DNA from: Paenibacillus sp. MMS20-IR301
GTDB taxonomy: Bacteria; Bacillota; Bacilli; Paenibacillales; Paenibacillaceae
Assembly (NCBI RefSeq): GCF_032302195.1
Contig: NZ_CP135275.1
Coordinates: 3,100,001-3,164,000 of the forward strand
DNA: 64,000 nt
Reading direction: 5' to 3'
The notes beneath the pieces were generated by a model. The model did not search any database. It saw only the letters and a list, made by a program, of their open reading frames with translations, and was not told the DNA's origin. Positions within the stretch are counted from its first letter, which is position 1. Every line of letters starts with the position of its first letter. The position numbers were made by a program, and so were the translations under genes. This document shows positions 1 through 8,939 of the stretch, piece after piece.

Positions 1-588
1 GTCTACAATCCGCAGCCGGATATTCTCACGGAAGCTGATTTCGATCCTCTGCAGATCCCTTTGCAGACTGGCGGTAAGGAGAAGTTCAGCTACCAGGAGG
101 GCAAACAGCTGGCCGAGGCCGTAATGCTGGGGGTTGCAGACTTTCCGGTAGCTGCGGTACGTTTCCCCATTGTGCTGGGTGTTGATGATTACACGCGCAG
201 GCTGCATTTTCATATTGAGCATGTCCGGGCTGGTCAGCCGATCGGCATCCCCAATCCCCGGGCGGAGATTTCGTTCATCCGTTCCGATGAAGCTGCGGAT
301 TTCCTCTACTGGCTGGGCAGCTCCGAGCTGAGCGGTCCGGTGAATGCCTGCTCGGACGGTACGCTGAGCATCGGTGGTGTTATTACCGCTATTGAGGAAA
401 TAACCGGTATCCCGGCTGTGATCCGGCATGAGACTGCTGCTGCGGACCAGTCACCCTTCGGCATCGGGGAATCCTGGTTCATGGATACAGCAAAAGCCCG
501 CTCTACGGGCTTCAGCTTCCTGTCATTATCCGAATGGTTTCCTGAGCTGGTGTCCTCGATTAACAGCTCACTTGGCAAGCACGAGTAA
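1..588 (+). CDS. NAD(P)-dependent epimerase/dehydratase family protein (3' part)
   Basis: The reading frame is open from base 1, so the gene starts before the window and only the last 195 residues are seen. The fragment has the Y-x-x-x-K catalytic pair (YQEGK) expected in the C-terminal half of extended short-chain dehydrogenases. It is followed by the substrate-pocket region ([27 protein letters not shown]) typical of NAD-dependent epimerase or atypical SDR proteins. The Rossmann glycine motif is outside the window, so the substrate cannot be inferred. Its stop lies inside the 3' end of the convergent chemotaxis receptor gene, a 21-base tail-to-tail overlap. Confidence 0.8.
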   Translation, partial: VYNPQPDILTEADFDPLQIPLQTGGKEKFSYQEGKQLAEAVMLGVADFPVAAVRFPIVLGVDDYTRRLHFHIEHVRAGQPIGIPNPRAEISFIRSDEAADFLYWLGSSELSGPVNACSDGTLSIGGVITAIEEITGIPAVIRHETAAADQSPFGIGESWFMDTAKARSTGFSFLSLSEWFPELVSSINSSLGKHE

Positions 589-2637
589 TTTCTCCTCCAG
601 CTCTTCCTCTACTTTGGCCGCCGGTTTGTTCACTGGCTCTTCCGCTGCCGGCATTACTCTGGGCAGCGGCCGGGGACTACCGGCTTTCTTCTCAGCTGGC
701 AGGGTCTCCGGCTGCTGCTGCGGTGCCCTAACATCCGGCATCACTTCCGCCTCTACGGCTGGCTTTACTTCCGCTTTTACTTCTGCCTTTATTTCCGCTT
801 TTATTTCCGGCATCATTTCCGCCTGGACTTCTGCTTGAGCTTCTGCCGCCTGCTCCTGCGGCTCCGGATCTGGTTCCGGACGGGACACTGCTGCGGTGCC
901 TGCCTGCTCTTCACCTGTAATCTTGAATACATTAATCTCACGGAACAGCCGCTGTGAAATCTCGTTGATCTCCTCTGCCTGCCGGGCAATGTCATTGACC
1001 GCCTGATCCTGCTGTGTGCTGGAGGCGTTCACTTCCTGGACCCCGGCCGCAGTCTGTTCAGCTACAGCAGCCACTGAATGCACCGATTCCGCAAGCCGGG
1101 AGTTGATCAGCCGTGTCTCTTCAACCTTGTGATGGATCTGGCCGATCTGTGTGCTGATGCCGGCAATCGATTCGTCAATCGCCCCGAAGGAAGCAAGCGT
1201 CTCCTCTACCTGATGCTCCTGCTCTTCCAGGCTGCCTTTGGTTTCCATCATGTAACCCTGGAAATCAGCCATACCGGCCTGAAGCTCCTCAATAATCCGG
1301 CTGATATGGACAGAAGAATCGTTCGTCTGCACTGACAGATGTCTGACCTCGCCCGCAATAACAGCAAACCCTTTGCCGGAAGCCCCCGCCCGGGCTGCTT
1401 CAATCGCAGCATTAAGCGAGAGAATATTCGTCTGCTTCGAAATTTCCGTAATCGAATTGGTAATGCGTGAAATATCTTTGGACTGCTCTACCAGCTTCTC
1501 CAGCGCCTCATATACTTTGTTGATCGACGCCCGTGAATGAAGCGACATCCGGCGCAGGGCAGTAATTGTATCGGCCCCCTGCTTCGTATTCCGGTTAGCC
1601 GCCAGGCTGGTCTCCAGCATTACATCCGTATATTCCGTAATATCCTGAACCCCGCGTGCCAGCTCTTCGAGCAGCACCGTACTCTGTTCAGACTGGGCCG
1701 CCTGCTGGTCGGCTCCCAGCGAGATCTCTTGAATCGTTCTGACGATTTCACGGTTCGTATGCGCTGTAACCGCAGAGGACTGCTGGAAGGAATGTGAATA
1801 TTCAGCGAGTGAACCTGCAGCCGACAGTGTCTGACGCAGCATTCCCTGTACACGGCTCACCATATGATCGAAATGATGGCTGAGGCGCCCAAGCTCATCA
1901 TTGTAAGGTGAGTTAATCTGCTGGCGCAGATCACCGTCAGCAATCTTCCTGAGCGCTGTCTGCAGCTTACCGACCGGCGACAGGAACGAGCGGATCAGCA
2001 GGACGGCCAGCACCAGCATGAACAGGAATACGCCTCCGGCAGCATAGGCCACAATCGAAATCGTATCATCCAGCAGTGTAAAAGAAAGGCTCTGTGCCTG
2101 CTCGGCATTATCGGCAGCTGCAGTGTAGAGCTCGCTGTTGGTTTTGAGCATAGCCTGATTGAGTGCCAGCGCCTGCGTATGTATAACATCAATTTGTTCA
2201 AGGACCGTCAGCGGATCAAGCGTTTCATCCGACATCGTCGTGACCAGTTCATCCACATATTGGGTATATTCCCCCGCTTGTGTGCCCAGCAGCTCAAGCA
2301 TGCTGTACGCAGGTGTATCCTGGTCGAAATCCACCTTTGCAAGCCCGGCTGACAGCTGCTGCAGCTTCTCCTGCAGAGGCTCTGCAAGCTCCAGGTCACT
2401 GGATTCGGCGAATGCGGTCTCCGCACGGTTCAGCTCCTGCAGCTGCCCGGTGATGGTTGATACGGTAATTCTTTTCTCCATTTCGCTCTTCTGCCGTTCC
2501 ATAGAAAGCTCTACCTGGTTAATCTTATGACCCTGGTACAGAGCCACGCCAAGAAAGATTAGCGTAATTGCCGAGAAACTTAAGATTAGCTTCCATTTCA
2601 TCGAAAAGTGTATCAGGTTCCCCTTCAAAGGTATCAT
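568..2637 (-). CDS. Methyl-accepting chemotaxis protein with repetitive C-terminal tail
   Basis: Transmembrane chemoreceptor of about 689 residues that would signal to CheA/CheW. An N-terminal membrane helix ([18 protein letters not shown]) is followed by a four-helix-bundle type sensor domain, a second membrane segment ([20 protein letters not shown]), a HAMP domain and the long coiled-coil signalling domain. The conserved tip is present ([19 protein letters not shown], then [15 protein letters not shown]). After the signalling domain there is an unusual tail of about 110 residues, rich in Ala, Glu, Lys and Pro with [12 protein letters not shown] repeats. The exact start is uncertain: a TTG about eight codons downstream has better spacing to an AAGGG. 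No other chemotaxis gene is adjacent. Confidence 0.93.
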   Translation of the reverse strand: MIPLKGNLIHFSMKWKLILSFSAITLIFLGVALYQGHKINQVELSMERQKSEMEKRITVSTITGQLQELNRAETAFAESSDLELAEPLQEKLQQLSAGLAKVDFDQDTPAYSMLELLGTQAGEYTQYVDELVTTMSDETLDPLTVLEQIDVIHTQALALNQAMLKTNSELYTAAADNAEQAQSLSFTLLDDTISIVAYAAGGVFLFMLVLAVLLIRSFLSPVGKLQTALRKIADGDLRQQINSPYNDELGRLSHHFDHMVSRVQGMLRQTLSAAGSLAEYSHSFQQSSAVTAHTNREIVRTIQEISLGADQQAAQSEQSTVLLEELARGVQDITEYTDVMLETSLAANRNTKQGADTITALRRMSLHSRASINKVYEALEKLVEQSKDISRITNSITEISKQTNILSLNAAIEAARAGASGKGFAVIAGEVRHLSVQTNDSSVHISRIIEELQAGMADFQGYMMETKGSLEEQEHQVEETLASFGAIDESIAGISTQIGQIHHKVEETRLINSRLAESVHSVAAVAEQTAAGVQEVNASSTQQDQAVNDIARQAEEINEISQRLFREINVFKITGEEQAGTAAVSRPEPDPEPQEQAAEAQAEVQAEMMPEIKAEIKAEVKAEVKPAVEAEVMPDVRAPQQQPETLPAEKKAGSPRPLPRVMPAAEEPVNKPAAKVEEELEEKLLVLAK

Positions 2638-2813
2638 CCCTTCATCTCAAACTAGTAATTGCGAATAGGTATATTTTGCTATTCACTTCATTGTAGAAGC
2701 CGGATATTAATTATCCTCTACCGTTATGTATGCGGAGCGTAAAGAAAATGTTGCGAAAGTGTTAACAAACACGAATTTCTTCCACGTTCTGTATAAATAT
2801 GCAGCAGATTAGC

Positions 2814-2839
2814 AAAAAAGCCGGAGGAAAGATCCGACT
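2814..2839 (-). terminator. Rho-independent terminator (minus), second of a tandem pair
   Basis: On the minus strand a 7-bp stem (AGTCGGA/TCCGGCT, one G-T pair) with a 7-base loop is followed by TTTTTT. It lies downstream of the VOC gene and a first terminator, and before the receptor gene. Confidence 0.7.
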
Positions 2840-2877
2840 TGCGAACCAGAAAGCAGACAAAAATAACCCCGCAAACT

Positions 2878-2908
2878 AAAAAACAAGCCTCCGGAATCCG
2901 GAAGCCTG
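2878..2908 (-). terminator. Rho-independent terminator of the VOC gene
   Basis: On the minus strand a 10-bp stem built on CCGG-ATT-CCGG with flanking AGGCTT arms (two G-T pairs) is followed by GTTTTTT. It sits about 70 bases after the VOC stop codon. Confidence 0.75.
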
Positions 2909-2978
2909 TCCCTAATGCAGCTTGCTCTGCTAATGTTAATCTAATCTTTTATCACCAGGGGCTGTTCAGCAGCCCGGG

Positions 2979-3386
2979 TTACTCTGCACCTTGTTCCATG
3001 TACATAACTTCCCACAGATGCCCGTCGATATCCTGGAAGCTCCAGTTATACATGAAACCGTGATCGACCGGATCATTGAACGGTTTACCGCCGGCTTCCA
3101 GTGCTTTATGCACCAGCTCGTCCACTTCTGCCCTGCTTGCTGCGGAGAACGCAAGAATAACCTCCGTATGCCCGGCAGTATCAATAATTGACTTCGAGGT
3201 AAAGGTGCCGAAGAATTCTTTCGTCAGCAGCATAGCAAATGTATTGCCATTGATGATCATACAGGTCGCATTCTCATCCGTGTATTGCGGGTTGAATTCG
3301 AACCCCAAAGCGGTAAAGAACTTGATTGATTCCTGCAGATTATTCACCGGTAAATTGACAAAAAGCTGGCCTGCCTGGTATCCCAT
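2979..3386 (-). CDS. VOC (glyoxalase/bleomycin-resistance fold) family protein
   Basis: Small protein of about 135 residues with the paired beta-alpha-beta-beta-beta modules of the vicinal-oxygen-chelate superfamily. The N-terminal module begins QLFVNLPVNNLQESIKFFTALGF. The C-terminal module ends FQDIDGHLWEVMYME, carrying the typical D-x-x-G-H-x-W/x-E metal-ligand region. These proteins are single-domain cytosolic enzymes or binding proteins; the substrate is unknown. The ATG at 3386 was chosen because AGAGGTG stands six bases upstream; an ATG one codon earlier is possible. It has its own upstream promoter and downstream terminators, so it is probably monocistronic. Confidence 0.85.
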   Translation of the reverse strand: MGYQAGQLFVNLPVNNLQESIKFFTALGFEFNPQYTDENATCMIINGNTFAMLLTKEFFGTFTSKSIIDTAGHTEVILAFSAASRAEVDELVHKALEAGGKPFNDPVDHGFMYNWSFQDIDGHLWEVMYMEQGAE

Positions 3387-3424
3387 CATTATCACCTCTG
3401 CATGAAATGGAGTAACACCGCCCC

Positions 3425-3453
3425 ATTATAGCATGGCAGAGGGAAATCACCAA
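3425..3453 (-). promoter_or_regulatory. Predicted sigma-A promoter of the VOC gene
   Basis: On the minus strand a perfect TATAAT (3430-3425) lies 17 bases after TTGGTG (3453-3448). It is about 40 bases upstream of the VOC start. The -35 box is weak. Confidence 0.55.
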
Positions 3454-3480
3454 AAGCCGGATTAATGCTGCGCTCCGGCC

Positions 3481-4248
3481 TTATTTCCTCGCCAAATGCA
3501 GATCAATTGTGTCATATACATGGAGAATATTTCCGGCATGTATTATGGCAGCAGCGATCTCTTGCTCAAGCCCTTCTTTGTCTGCAGATGGCATGGTTCT
3601 ATGATCTGAGTATGTATTGAGTAATGCGATATAGTCCGGCGCAGTAAAACTTCTGGTCATATGATACAGCTTGAGCCGGACATCCTCGAACCCGTATGTA
3701 CGCAAGCTGTTGCTGACAGCATCATATTTACTTGTATCATATTCTATTAATTTCTGGCCGGACGGGCGGTATTTGTGATAGATCTGCTGGATGCTCTGAT
3801 GCAATGCATCATCCTCACGCCCTACATACGGCCGGTTCCAGAACAGCGCCACAGTGCCGCCGGGCTTAAGCAACCGGAATACCTTAGGATAGCCTGCCGA
3901 TTCCGGGATCCAATGGAAGGCCGTAGCCGAATAGATAAGATCTATACTGGCTTCCGGGCATTCAAATGCTTCAAATGAAGTATGGGTCACCTTAAAATTG
4001 GAGAATTGCTGAAACTTTTGCCGGGAATACGCTGCAAGCTCCCCGCCCAGTTCAACTGCCGTCAGGCTGCAGCCGGTCCGGACAAACGGTCCGGTCGCCT
4101 GACCGGTTCCAATACCGATTTCAACCGTCTGGCAGTCCTGCCCAATCCGGGAGTAAGCCAGTACGTCCCTGAATAGTGCTTCACAGTAGAGGGGTCTCCA
4201 CCGGTCGTAGTTCGCCGCATTCTCATTGAACGTTAGCCGCTTATCCAT
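3481..4248 (-). CDS. Class I SAM-dependent methyltransferase
   Basis: About 255 residues with the Rossmann-like methyltransferase fold. Motif I is VEIGIGTGQATGPF, the acidic end of strand 2 is TAVELGGELAAYSRQ, and the post-I/II region is FECPEASIDLIYSATAFHWI followed by KVFRLLKPGGTVALFW. The F-H-W-I and L-K-P-G-G signatures are typical of the methyltransferase-11/UbiE-like group. The substrate is not deducible. The ATG at 4248 has AGGGGA six bases upstream. It is in the same direction as the VOC gene but separated by 85-95 bases that contain a promoter. Confidence 0.88.
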   Translation of the reverse strand: MDKRLTFNENAANYDRWRPLYCEALFRDVLAYSRIGQDCQTVEIGIGTGQATGPFVRTGCSLTAVELGGELAAYSRQKFQQFSNFKVTHTSFEAFECPEASIDLIYSATAFHWIPESAGYPKVFRLLKPGGTVALFWNRPYVGREDDALHQSIQQIYHKYRPSGQKLIEYDTSKYDAVSNSLRTYGFEDVRLKLYHMTRSFTAPDYIALLNTYSDHRTMPSADKEGLEQEIAAAIIHAGNILHVYDTIDLHLARK

Positions 4249-4390
4249 GTTCAATCCCCTTTCGCTTACATTTTATATCCGCATTCTAATGCTGCTTTAA
4301 TAAACCGGCGTTACAATAATCTGTAAGACCGGCTGCACGGCAGCTGGCCAAGCTGAAGCTGTACCCGCAAATTCACGAGGAGGATCATAG

Positions 4391-5413
4391 ATGCCTAATA
4401 TTTGGATGCATATACAATACGGACAACAGCTGGCCGGGGAATTCAGCAGCCGTTTCCCGTTTCTCAGCAGCCTGGAGCAGTACAGTAAACTGTATAATCT
4501 TGGATGCCAAGGACCGGATTACCTATTATATCACAGCTTTCTGCCGTGGAGACAGGATATAGGCGCGCTTCATCTCGGGGACCTGATGCATTCACAGCAC
4601 TGCGGCCCGGTACTCCTTGATTTCTGGAAAGCAGCCCGCATGCTGAAAGGGGAGGAGGCGGCTCAGACTCAGCTCTACTTCCTTGGTTTCCTCACTCACC
4701 ATCTGCTGGACCGGAATCTGCATCCCTACATTAACTGGAAAGCCGGTTACAAATACCGTGACCACCAGCGGTTCGAAATTGATCTGGACATGTTGTTCAT
4801 GAAGCGGCTGCGGGGTATCAACATCTGGCAGCATCCGGCCTGGACCCTGATTGACTCCGGCCCGCAGCTGGCGGCGCCTGTTCATCACATTCTTCATACT
4901 ACTGCGCAGAACCATTATCCGGAGGCCATGCGCGGTCTGTCTGAGGAGATCTGGCACAGCTCGTACCGGGACATGGTGCTGGCCCACAGATACCTGTACG
5001 ACCCTAAAGGCTGGAAAAAAGCCCTGACCTGGGGCAGAACCCGGCGGCTGTTCACACGCAGGCTGTCCTCCCGGGAGCAGCAGCTTGATTACCTGAATGA
5101 ACAGCATGCCGAGTGGCGTCATTCTGCAGTGCATTCAGAGGTCCGGACGGAATCTGTACCGGAGCTTTGGGAGCAGGCGCTGGCCGAAGGCCGCATTGTA
5201 CTGGGCGCGCTGGCTGACTGGCTGGACTGCACGAATGCCCCGGATGCACAGCATAAGCTGGAGCAGTTCAGCCTCTTGCTGGGCAACCGTTCATACGATA
5301 CCGGCAAGGAATGCAGCCTCAACCTGCAGAACATTTATGCCGAACCTATATGGACAGCACTGGAAGACGGTTGTTCACGCAAAAAACGCCCGGTTTCCCG
5401 GACGCTCACTTGA
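4391..5413 (+). CDS. Zinc-dependent phospholipase C family protein
   Basis: A 340-residue protein matching the zinc-dependent phospholipase C-like family (PF00882 type), a helical fold binding metal through scattered His and Asp residues. Visible family features are the N-terminal GCQGPDYLLYHSFLP, a HLGDLMHSQHC segment and FLTHHLLDRNLHPYIN, with closely spaced His and Asp. There is no signal peptide, as is usual for this Bacillales subgroup. It therefore probably acts in the cytosol; the true substrate is unknown. An AGGAGG lies seven bases before the ATG. It converges on the small proline-rich gene. Confidence 0.75.
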   Translation: MPNIWMHIQYGQQLAGEFSSRFPFLSSLEQYSKLYNLGCQGPDYLLYHSFLPWRQDIGALHLGDLMHSQHCGPVLLDFWKAARMLKGEEAAQTQLYFLGFLTHHLLDRNLHPYINWKAGYKYRDHQRFEIDLDMLFMKRLRGINIWQHPAWTLIDSGPQLAAPVHHILHTTAQNHYPEAMRGLSEEIWHSSYRDMVLAHRYLYDPKGWKKALTWGRTRRLFTRRLSSREQQLDYLNEQHAEWRHSAVHSEVRTESVPELWEQALAEGRIVLGALADWLDCTNAPDAQHKLEQFSLLLGNRSYDTGKECSLNLQNIYAEPIWTALEDGCSRKKRPVSRTLT

Positions 5414-5447
5414 CAGCCTCTGCTCTGTCAGCTTCATGTTCCTGCAA

Positions 5448-5618
5448 TTACTTTGGCTCCGGCGGAATGATCTCCGGCGGTGTCTGCGGTATGACTTCCG
5501 GCTGCTCCTGCGGAACAACCTCCGGGGGAATCACGGTGGGTCCCGGTTCAGGGACAACCCCCGGCTCCACTTCTGGAACGGTCTGCGGCGGAACCTCCGG
5601 CGGCAGGTCTTTATTCAT
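5448..5618 (-). CDS. Proline/glutamate-rich mini-protein, 56 residues
   Basis: A 56-codon frame opening with ATG nine bases after GGAGG. About a third of the protein is proline, in units such as P-P-E-V/I-V/I-P-Q and PEPGP (for example PPEIIPPEPK at the C terminus). It has no signal peptide and no hydrophobic helix, and would be extended and acidic. The strong ribosome binding site and a codon pattern that keeps the PPE repeat in this frame support real coding. The open frame on the opposite strand is the Gly/Ser/Thr/Cys-rich mirror of this repeat. Function unknown; it sits between a phospholipase-like gene and a glycosyltransferase gene. Confidence 0.6.
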   Translation of the reverse strand: MNKDLPPEVPPQTVPEVEPGVVPEPGPTVIPPEVVPQEQPEVIPQTPPEIIPPEPK

Positions 5619-5785
5619 AGTCTTGTACCTCCTTCATTCCTGATAGTACTGTATACCCTTTCCATTCTATTTTGAAAAAAATCCGGCTCTCCTCCCGCAT
5701 TACTCTGAGGTTTAACCTGCGGTTAATCTCCGTGAAATATTCGCCTGTTATGCTCAGGGCAACAAGAATACTGGGAGGGATACCG

Positions 5786-6943
5786 ATGCGTCTGGCAGTA
5801 TTCACGGATACTTTTCTTCCGCAAACGAATGGTGTAGCCCGTACACTTGGCCGGTTAACAGAGCATTTGCACCGCCGGGGAATCGAGCATCTGCTGTTCA
5901 CTCCTAGATCTGCCCCGGAGAACAGCTATCCTGACCCCGTCCGGCCCATTGCCAGCATCCCTTTTTTCCTGTACCCCGAGTGCAGGCTCGCCCTCCCGGG
6001 TATGTCTGCCATCCAGCATGATCTGAATGCTTTCGCCCCGGATTTGCTCCATTTGGCTACCCCGTTCAACATTGGCCTGGCCGGCCTCCGTTATGCCCGC
6101 AAGCGGCAGCTTCCCCATGTCGCCTCCTATCACACCCATTTCGACCGTTACCTGGAATACTACCGGATGCGGGGCATGATTCCGCTCTACTGGAAGTACA
6201 TGAAGTGGTTTCACCGTTCCTGCGATGCTGTGCTCGCTCCCTCTGAGGAGACTATCGCCTCTCTGCGCGGAGAGGGGTTCAGCGGACTGCGGCTGTGGTC
6301 CCGTGGTGTTGATTGCCATCTCTACTCGCCGGAGAAGCGGAGCACAGACCTGCGGGAGCGTTACGGCAGCGGCGCTTCTCTGCTGCTGCTCTATGTCGGG
6401 CGGATTGCCCCGGAAAAAGACCTCACCACCCTGCTCGGCGCCATGCAGCTGCTGCCGGAATCCACGCGCAGCCAAGTGCAGCTGCTGATCGTCGGAGACG
6501 GGCCGCTGCTGCCCGAGCTGCGGCCGCAGGCACCCGAGAATGTCATATTCACCGGTGCGAAGCATGGCGAAGAGCTGGCGGAGCTGTACGCCTCGGCAGA
6601 TCTCTTCGTCTTCCCATCGTGCACGGAAACGTTCGGCAATGTCGTGCTCGAAGCCATGGCTTCGGGCCTGCCGGTGGTTGCCGCAGATGCCGGCGGCACC
6701 AGGGAGCTGGTCGTTCCCGGTGCCACCGGGAGCCTGTTCGCCCCCCGCGATCCGGTGGCGATGGCGCACGGGATTGCTGAGCTGGCTGCTCAGCACAGTC
6801 GGCGGACATCCATGGGCCGCGAAGGGCGTCGCCTTGCGCTCAGACGCTCGTGGGACACTATTTTTGACGGCCTGATTGACAATTATGCCGAGGTGATTGA
6901 AAACCGCAGGATTAAGGGCAGAACAGATATTTTTACAGCTTAA
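5786..6943 (+). CDS. GT4-family glycosyltransferase
   Basis: A 385-residue GT-B glycosyltransferase. The N-terminal acceptor domain starts RLAVFTDTFLPQTNGVARTL, with the glycine-rich loop preceded by P-x-x-N-G. The C-terminal nucleotide-sugar domain has LLYVGRIAPEKDL and the E-x7-E motif TETFGNVVLE. It resembles the alpha-mannosyltransferase or glycolipid-forming GT4 group (MgtA/PimB-like). It would act at the cytoplasmic face on a lipid or sugar acceptor; donor and acceptor are inferred only from family. The start was placed at the ATG with GGGAGG five bases upstream. A hairpin follows the gene. Confidence 0.9.
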   Translation: MRLAVFTDTFLPQTNGVARTLGRLTEHLHRRGIEHLLFTPRSAPENSYPDPVRPIASIPFFLYPECRLALPGMSAIQHDLNAFAPDLLHLATPFNIGLAGLRYARKRQLPHVASYHTHFDRYLEYYRMRGMIPLYWKYMKWFHRSCDAVLAPSEETIASLRGEGFSGLRLWSRGVDCHLYSPEKRSTDLRERYGSGASLLLLYVGRIAPEKDLTTLLGAMQLLPESTRSQVQLLIVGDGPLLPELRPQAPENVIFTGAKHGEELAELYASADLFVFPSCTETFGNVVLEAMASGLPVVAADAGGTRELVVPGATGSLFAPRDPVAMAHGIAELAAQHSRRTSMGREGRRLALRRSWDTIFDGLIDNYAEVIENRRIKGRTDIFTA

Positions 6944-7000
6944 GAGGCGCTATGTCCTCTCGGGTACTCAGATGTTCAGCTGGTATATTCAAGTATTCTG

Positions 7001-7027
7001 GAGACCGTATCCATTGGATGCGGTCTC
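7001..7027 (+). terminator. Strong hairpin, probable terminator of the GT4 gene
   Basis: GAGACCG and CGGTCTC enclose an inner ATCC-ATT-GGAT stem, about 12 bp in all. The following T tract is short (TGTTTG). Confidence 0.5.
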
Positions 7028-7158
7028 TGTTTGCGTATGCAGGCACGGGCTTTTTGGGAAAGGATTCCGCATTTCCTGATGCTGTATAGATACTAAATAG
7101 ATCACGGGGTTAATCATTTACTTTTTTACTAAGTTCACTGTTTCTACCTATCATTCTA

Positions 7159-7187
7159 TTGACCAATGGTATAATGACTAATATCAT
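7159..7187 (+). promoter_or_regulatory. Predicted sigma-A promoter of the receptor/pro-peptide cassette
   Basis: TTGACC (7159-7164) and TATCAT (7182-7187) are 17 bases apart, each matching consensus at five of six positions. The pair stands about 50 bases upstream of the receptor gene. Confidence 0.6.
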
Positions 7188-7240
7188 ACACTTATAAACT
7201 TAAGGGCCTAAAAAATGGAATTGGATTGGGTGGTGTTTTC

Positions 7241-8635
7241 TTGGAGCCTGCTACCACGATACGCGGTCATATTGAGGCTTATCTCTATTCACAACACATG
7301 TCCATCAATCAACTTTCCATTCAGACGGGCATTAACTCCGGAACACTCAGCCGTCTGCTTAGCGGCCAGCAGCCTTTTGCTATGAGCCATTTGGGGTTAA
7401 TTACACAAGGAATGGGATTGCCGAAGGACTATTTCTACAGCCTGTACGTGGACGAATGCTTTTATTTCTCGGCACCGACCTGGCGGCGTCTGCACCCGTT
7501 CATTCTAAGCTGTGCTGAGCTGGGACGCCTCGACTGCATTGAACAGGTGGTCAAGCGTCTGCTCGATAATCTGGCCTATGCCCCCATGCTGTTTGAAGTG
7601 GCTGAAAGCCTGTTTCAGGAAGGACAATGGAAGGCAGCTGAAGTATTATACAGAAATGTGAGCACCAGCGAGAAGTATCAGCATTCCGAGCGGCTTGCCG
7701 TTTGCCAGTACCGTCTATTCCGGATTGCCCTCAGTGACAGTCAGAGCCGCAATTTACAGGCAGCGCTACTCTTCGAATGCTACCTTAACCGGCTGGAAAT
7801 AGCCGATCAGCTTGACGGACTGAAGCACCTGATGCATGCTTACTATTCTCTGCATAAGTGGGCCAAGGTGGATGAGCTGGCCGTGGAGATGCACCGGCTG
7901 GCTGCGCTCAGCTACAATCATCTTCATCGCTCTGACCGCAAGGAACGTAAGGAGAAGTCCCCTGAGAAACCTCTGTATTTCTATATTCTGTACTCACATC
8001 TGATGCGTTCCAGTGTTCAGGAGGAGTACGGCAATTACCCCGAGGCGCTGAGGCTGATCCCTTTATATATGGATGGGAGCTGGATTCAGGAAGACAACGA
8101 GGAGGTACAGCGCACGCTGAATCAGTTTAACTTGTGGGGTACAGCCAATGAGTACCTTTACCGTGTTATGGCAGGAGAACAAGCTATCCTTCAAGAGTAT
8201 GTGGAGTATATATCCGCCCATGAGGGGCAGATTTTTACAGCGGTCTACAATATTATCAAATCGGCAAACCGCTACGCCTGGAATATTGATGATATCCTGG
8301 AACGGTTCTCTGCATATGTTCCTTCCGGACCGGACCACTCTCTGTTTGGTAACTATACTTCGCAGATCATGGCGAATCAGCATGCCAGATTCCTCACGGA
8401 GCTGGCTGCGTACTATTTATCTCAAAATCATCCGGATGGAATTAAAGTAATATTAACCGGTTTGGAATCATCCGTTAAAATTAATAACGAAAGCCTGATA
8501 ATTAAATGTGTCGATTTATTTGAACAGCACCGGCATCAAGCCAGCCAGCATGAGAAAGTATCCTACAAAAACCTAATCAGAGAGGTGCAGGAATTAAATG
8601 ACCAAAAAAATCATCATGGCGATGGCTTCAGTTAG
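7241..8635 (+). CDS. HTH plus helical-repeat peptide receptor (RRNPP/AimR-like, Paenibacillus AloR type)
   Basis: A cytosolic protein of about 464 residues. An N-terminal helix-turn-helix (INQLSIQTGINSGTLSRLLSG) is followed by about 400 residues of helical, TPR-like repeats, for example LFEVAESLFQEGQWKAAEVL. This is the architecture of RRNPP receptors (Rap/NprR/PlcR/AimR), which bind short secreted peptides re-imported by an oligopeptide permease and then change DNA binding. A 47-codon secreted-peptide gene overlaps its 3' end, the expected partner. The size, layout and pairing resemble the AimR-like (Alo) systems reported in Paenibacillus; that link is from memory and inference. The start is probably TTG at 7241 (GGTGGTG five bases upstream) rather than TTG at 7226. 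Confidence 0.78.
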   Translation: MEPATTIRGHIEAYLYSQHMSINQLSIQTGINSGTLSRLLSGQQPFAMSHLGLITQGMGLPKDYFYSLYVDECFYFSAPTWRRLHPFILSCAELGRLDCIEQVVKRLLDNLAYAPMLFEVAESLFQEGQWKAAEVLYRNVSTSEKYQHSERLAVCQYRLFRIALSDSQSRNLQAALLFECYLNRLEIADQLDGLKHLMHAYYSLHKWAKVDELAVEMHRLAALSYNHLHRSDRKERKEKSPEKPLYFYILYSHLMRSSVQEEYGNYPEALRLIPLYMDGSWIQEDNEEVQRTLNQFNLWGTANEYLYRVMAGEQAILQEYVEYISAHEGQIFTAVYNIIKSANRYAWNIDDILERFSAYVPSGPDHSLFGNYTSQIMANQHARFLTELAAYYLSQNHPDGIKVILTGLESSVKINNESLIIKCVDLFEQHRHQASQHEKVSYKNLIREVQELNDQKNHHGDGFS

Positions 8636-8741
8636 TTTGCTGCTAGTACTTATTTTACCGGCCGGAAATCCCCTTCTCCCGGCTGACAGATATAATCCGC
8701 CGTTGTTCCGTACCATGGGGCATGGTGCAGGTGAAGGCTAA
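8598..8741 (+). CDS. Secreted pro-peptide of the RRNPP-like receptor (AloP/Phr type)
   Basis: A 47-residue frame beginning inside the last 38 bases of the receptor gene in a different frame, with AGAGGTG about 10 bases upstream of the ATG. The N terminus is a classical secretion signal: MTKK, then the hydrophobic run IIMAMASVSLLLVLILPAG. The polar C terminus is short and ends RTMGHGAGEG. This matches pro-peptides exported and trimmed to a 5-10 residue C-terminal signal, so the mature peptide is expected in the last ten residues. A terminator follows at once, so receptor and peptide form one bicistronic unit. Confidence 0.7.
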   Translation: MTKKIIMAMASVSLLLVLILPAGNPLLPADRYNPPLFRTMGHGAGEG

Positions 8742-8788
8742 GCCGGGAAATCACGCATTCCTTCCATAATAACAACATCAATTATAAG

Positions 8789-8816
8789 CGGCGCCTCCTT
8801 GCGGGGTGCCGTTTTT
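8789..8816 (+). terminator. Rho-independent terminator of the receptor/pro-peptide unit
   Basis: A 7-bp stem CGGCGCC/GGTGCCG, extended weakly inward, is followed by TTTTTCT. Confidence 0.8.
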
Positions 8817-8939
8817 CTATCCTATTTCACGGGTCAATTTCTGCTACCTTAATCAAGGTCAGCCCGTTATAATAAAAAACCTGCCGGATATGATATGATC
8901 AGGCCAGAATTCAACGTTTACTCAAGGAGCTGATGCTGT

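Noticed and set aside
428..838. Ser/Ala-rich plus-strand frame opposite the chemoreceptor tail
   Set aside because: Complement of the repetitive AEVK-coding region; overlaps the epimerase gene and has no ribosome binding site.
5311..5643. Gly/Ser/Thr/Cys-rich plus-strand frame overlapping the phospholipase-like gene
   Set aside because: It is the mirror image of the proline-rich minus-strand repeat and overlaps the real upstream gene; no start context.
5855..6796. 313-codon minus-strand frame opposite the GT4 gene
   Set aside because: High-GC mirror frame; the plus strand encodes a full GT4 enzyme with catalytic motifs.
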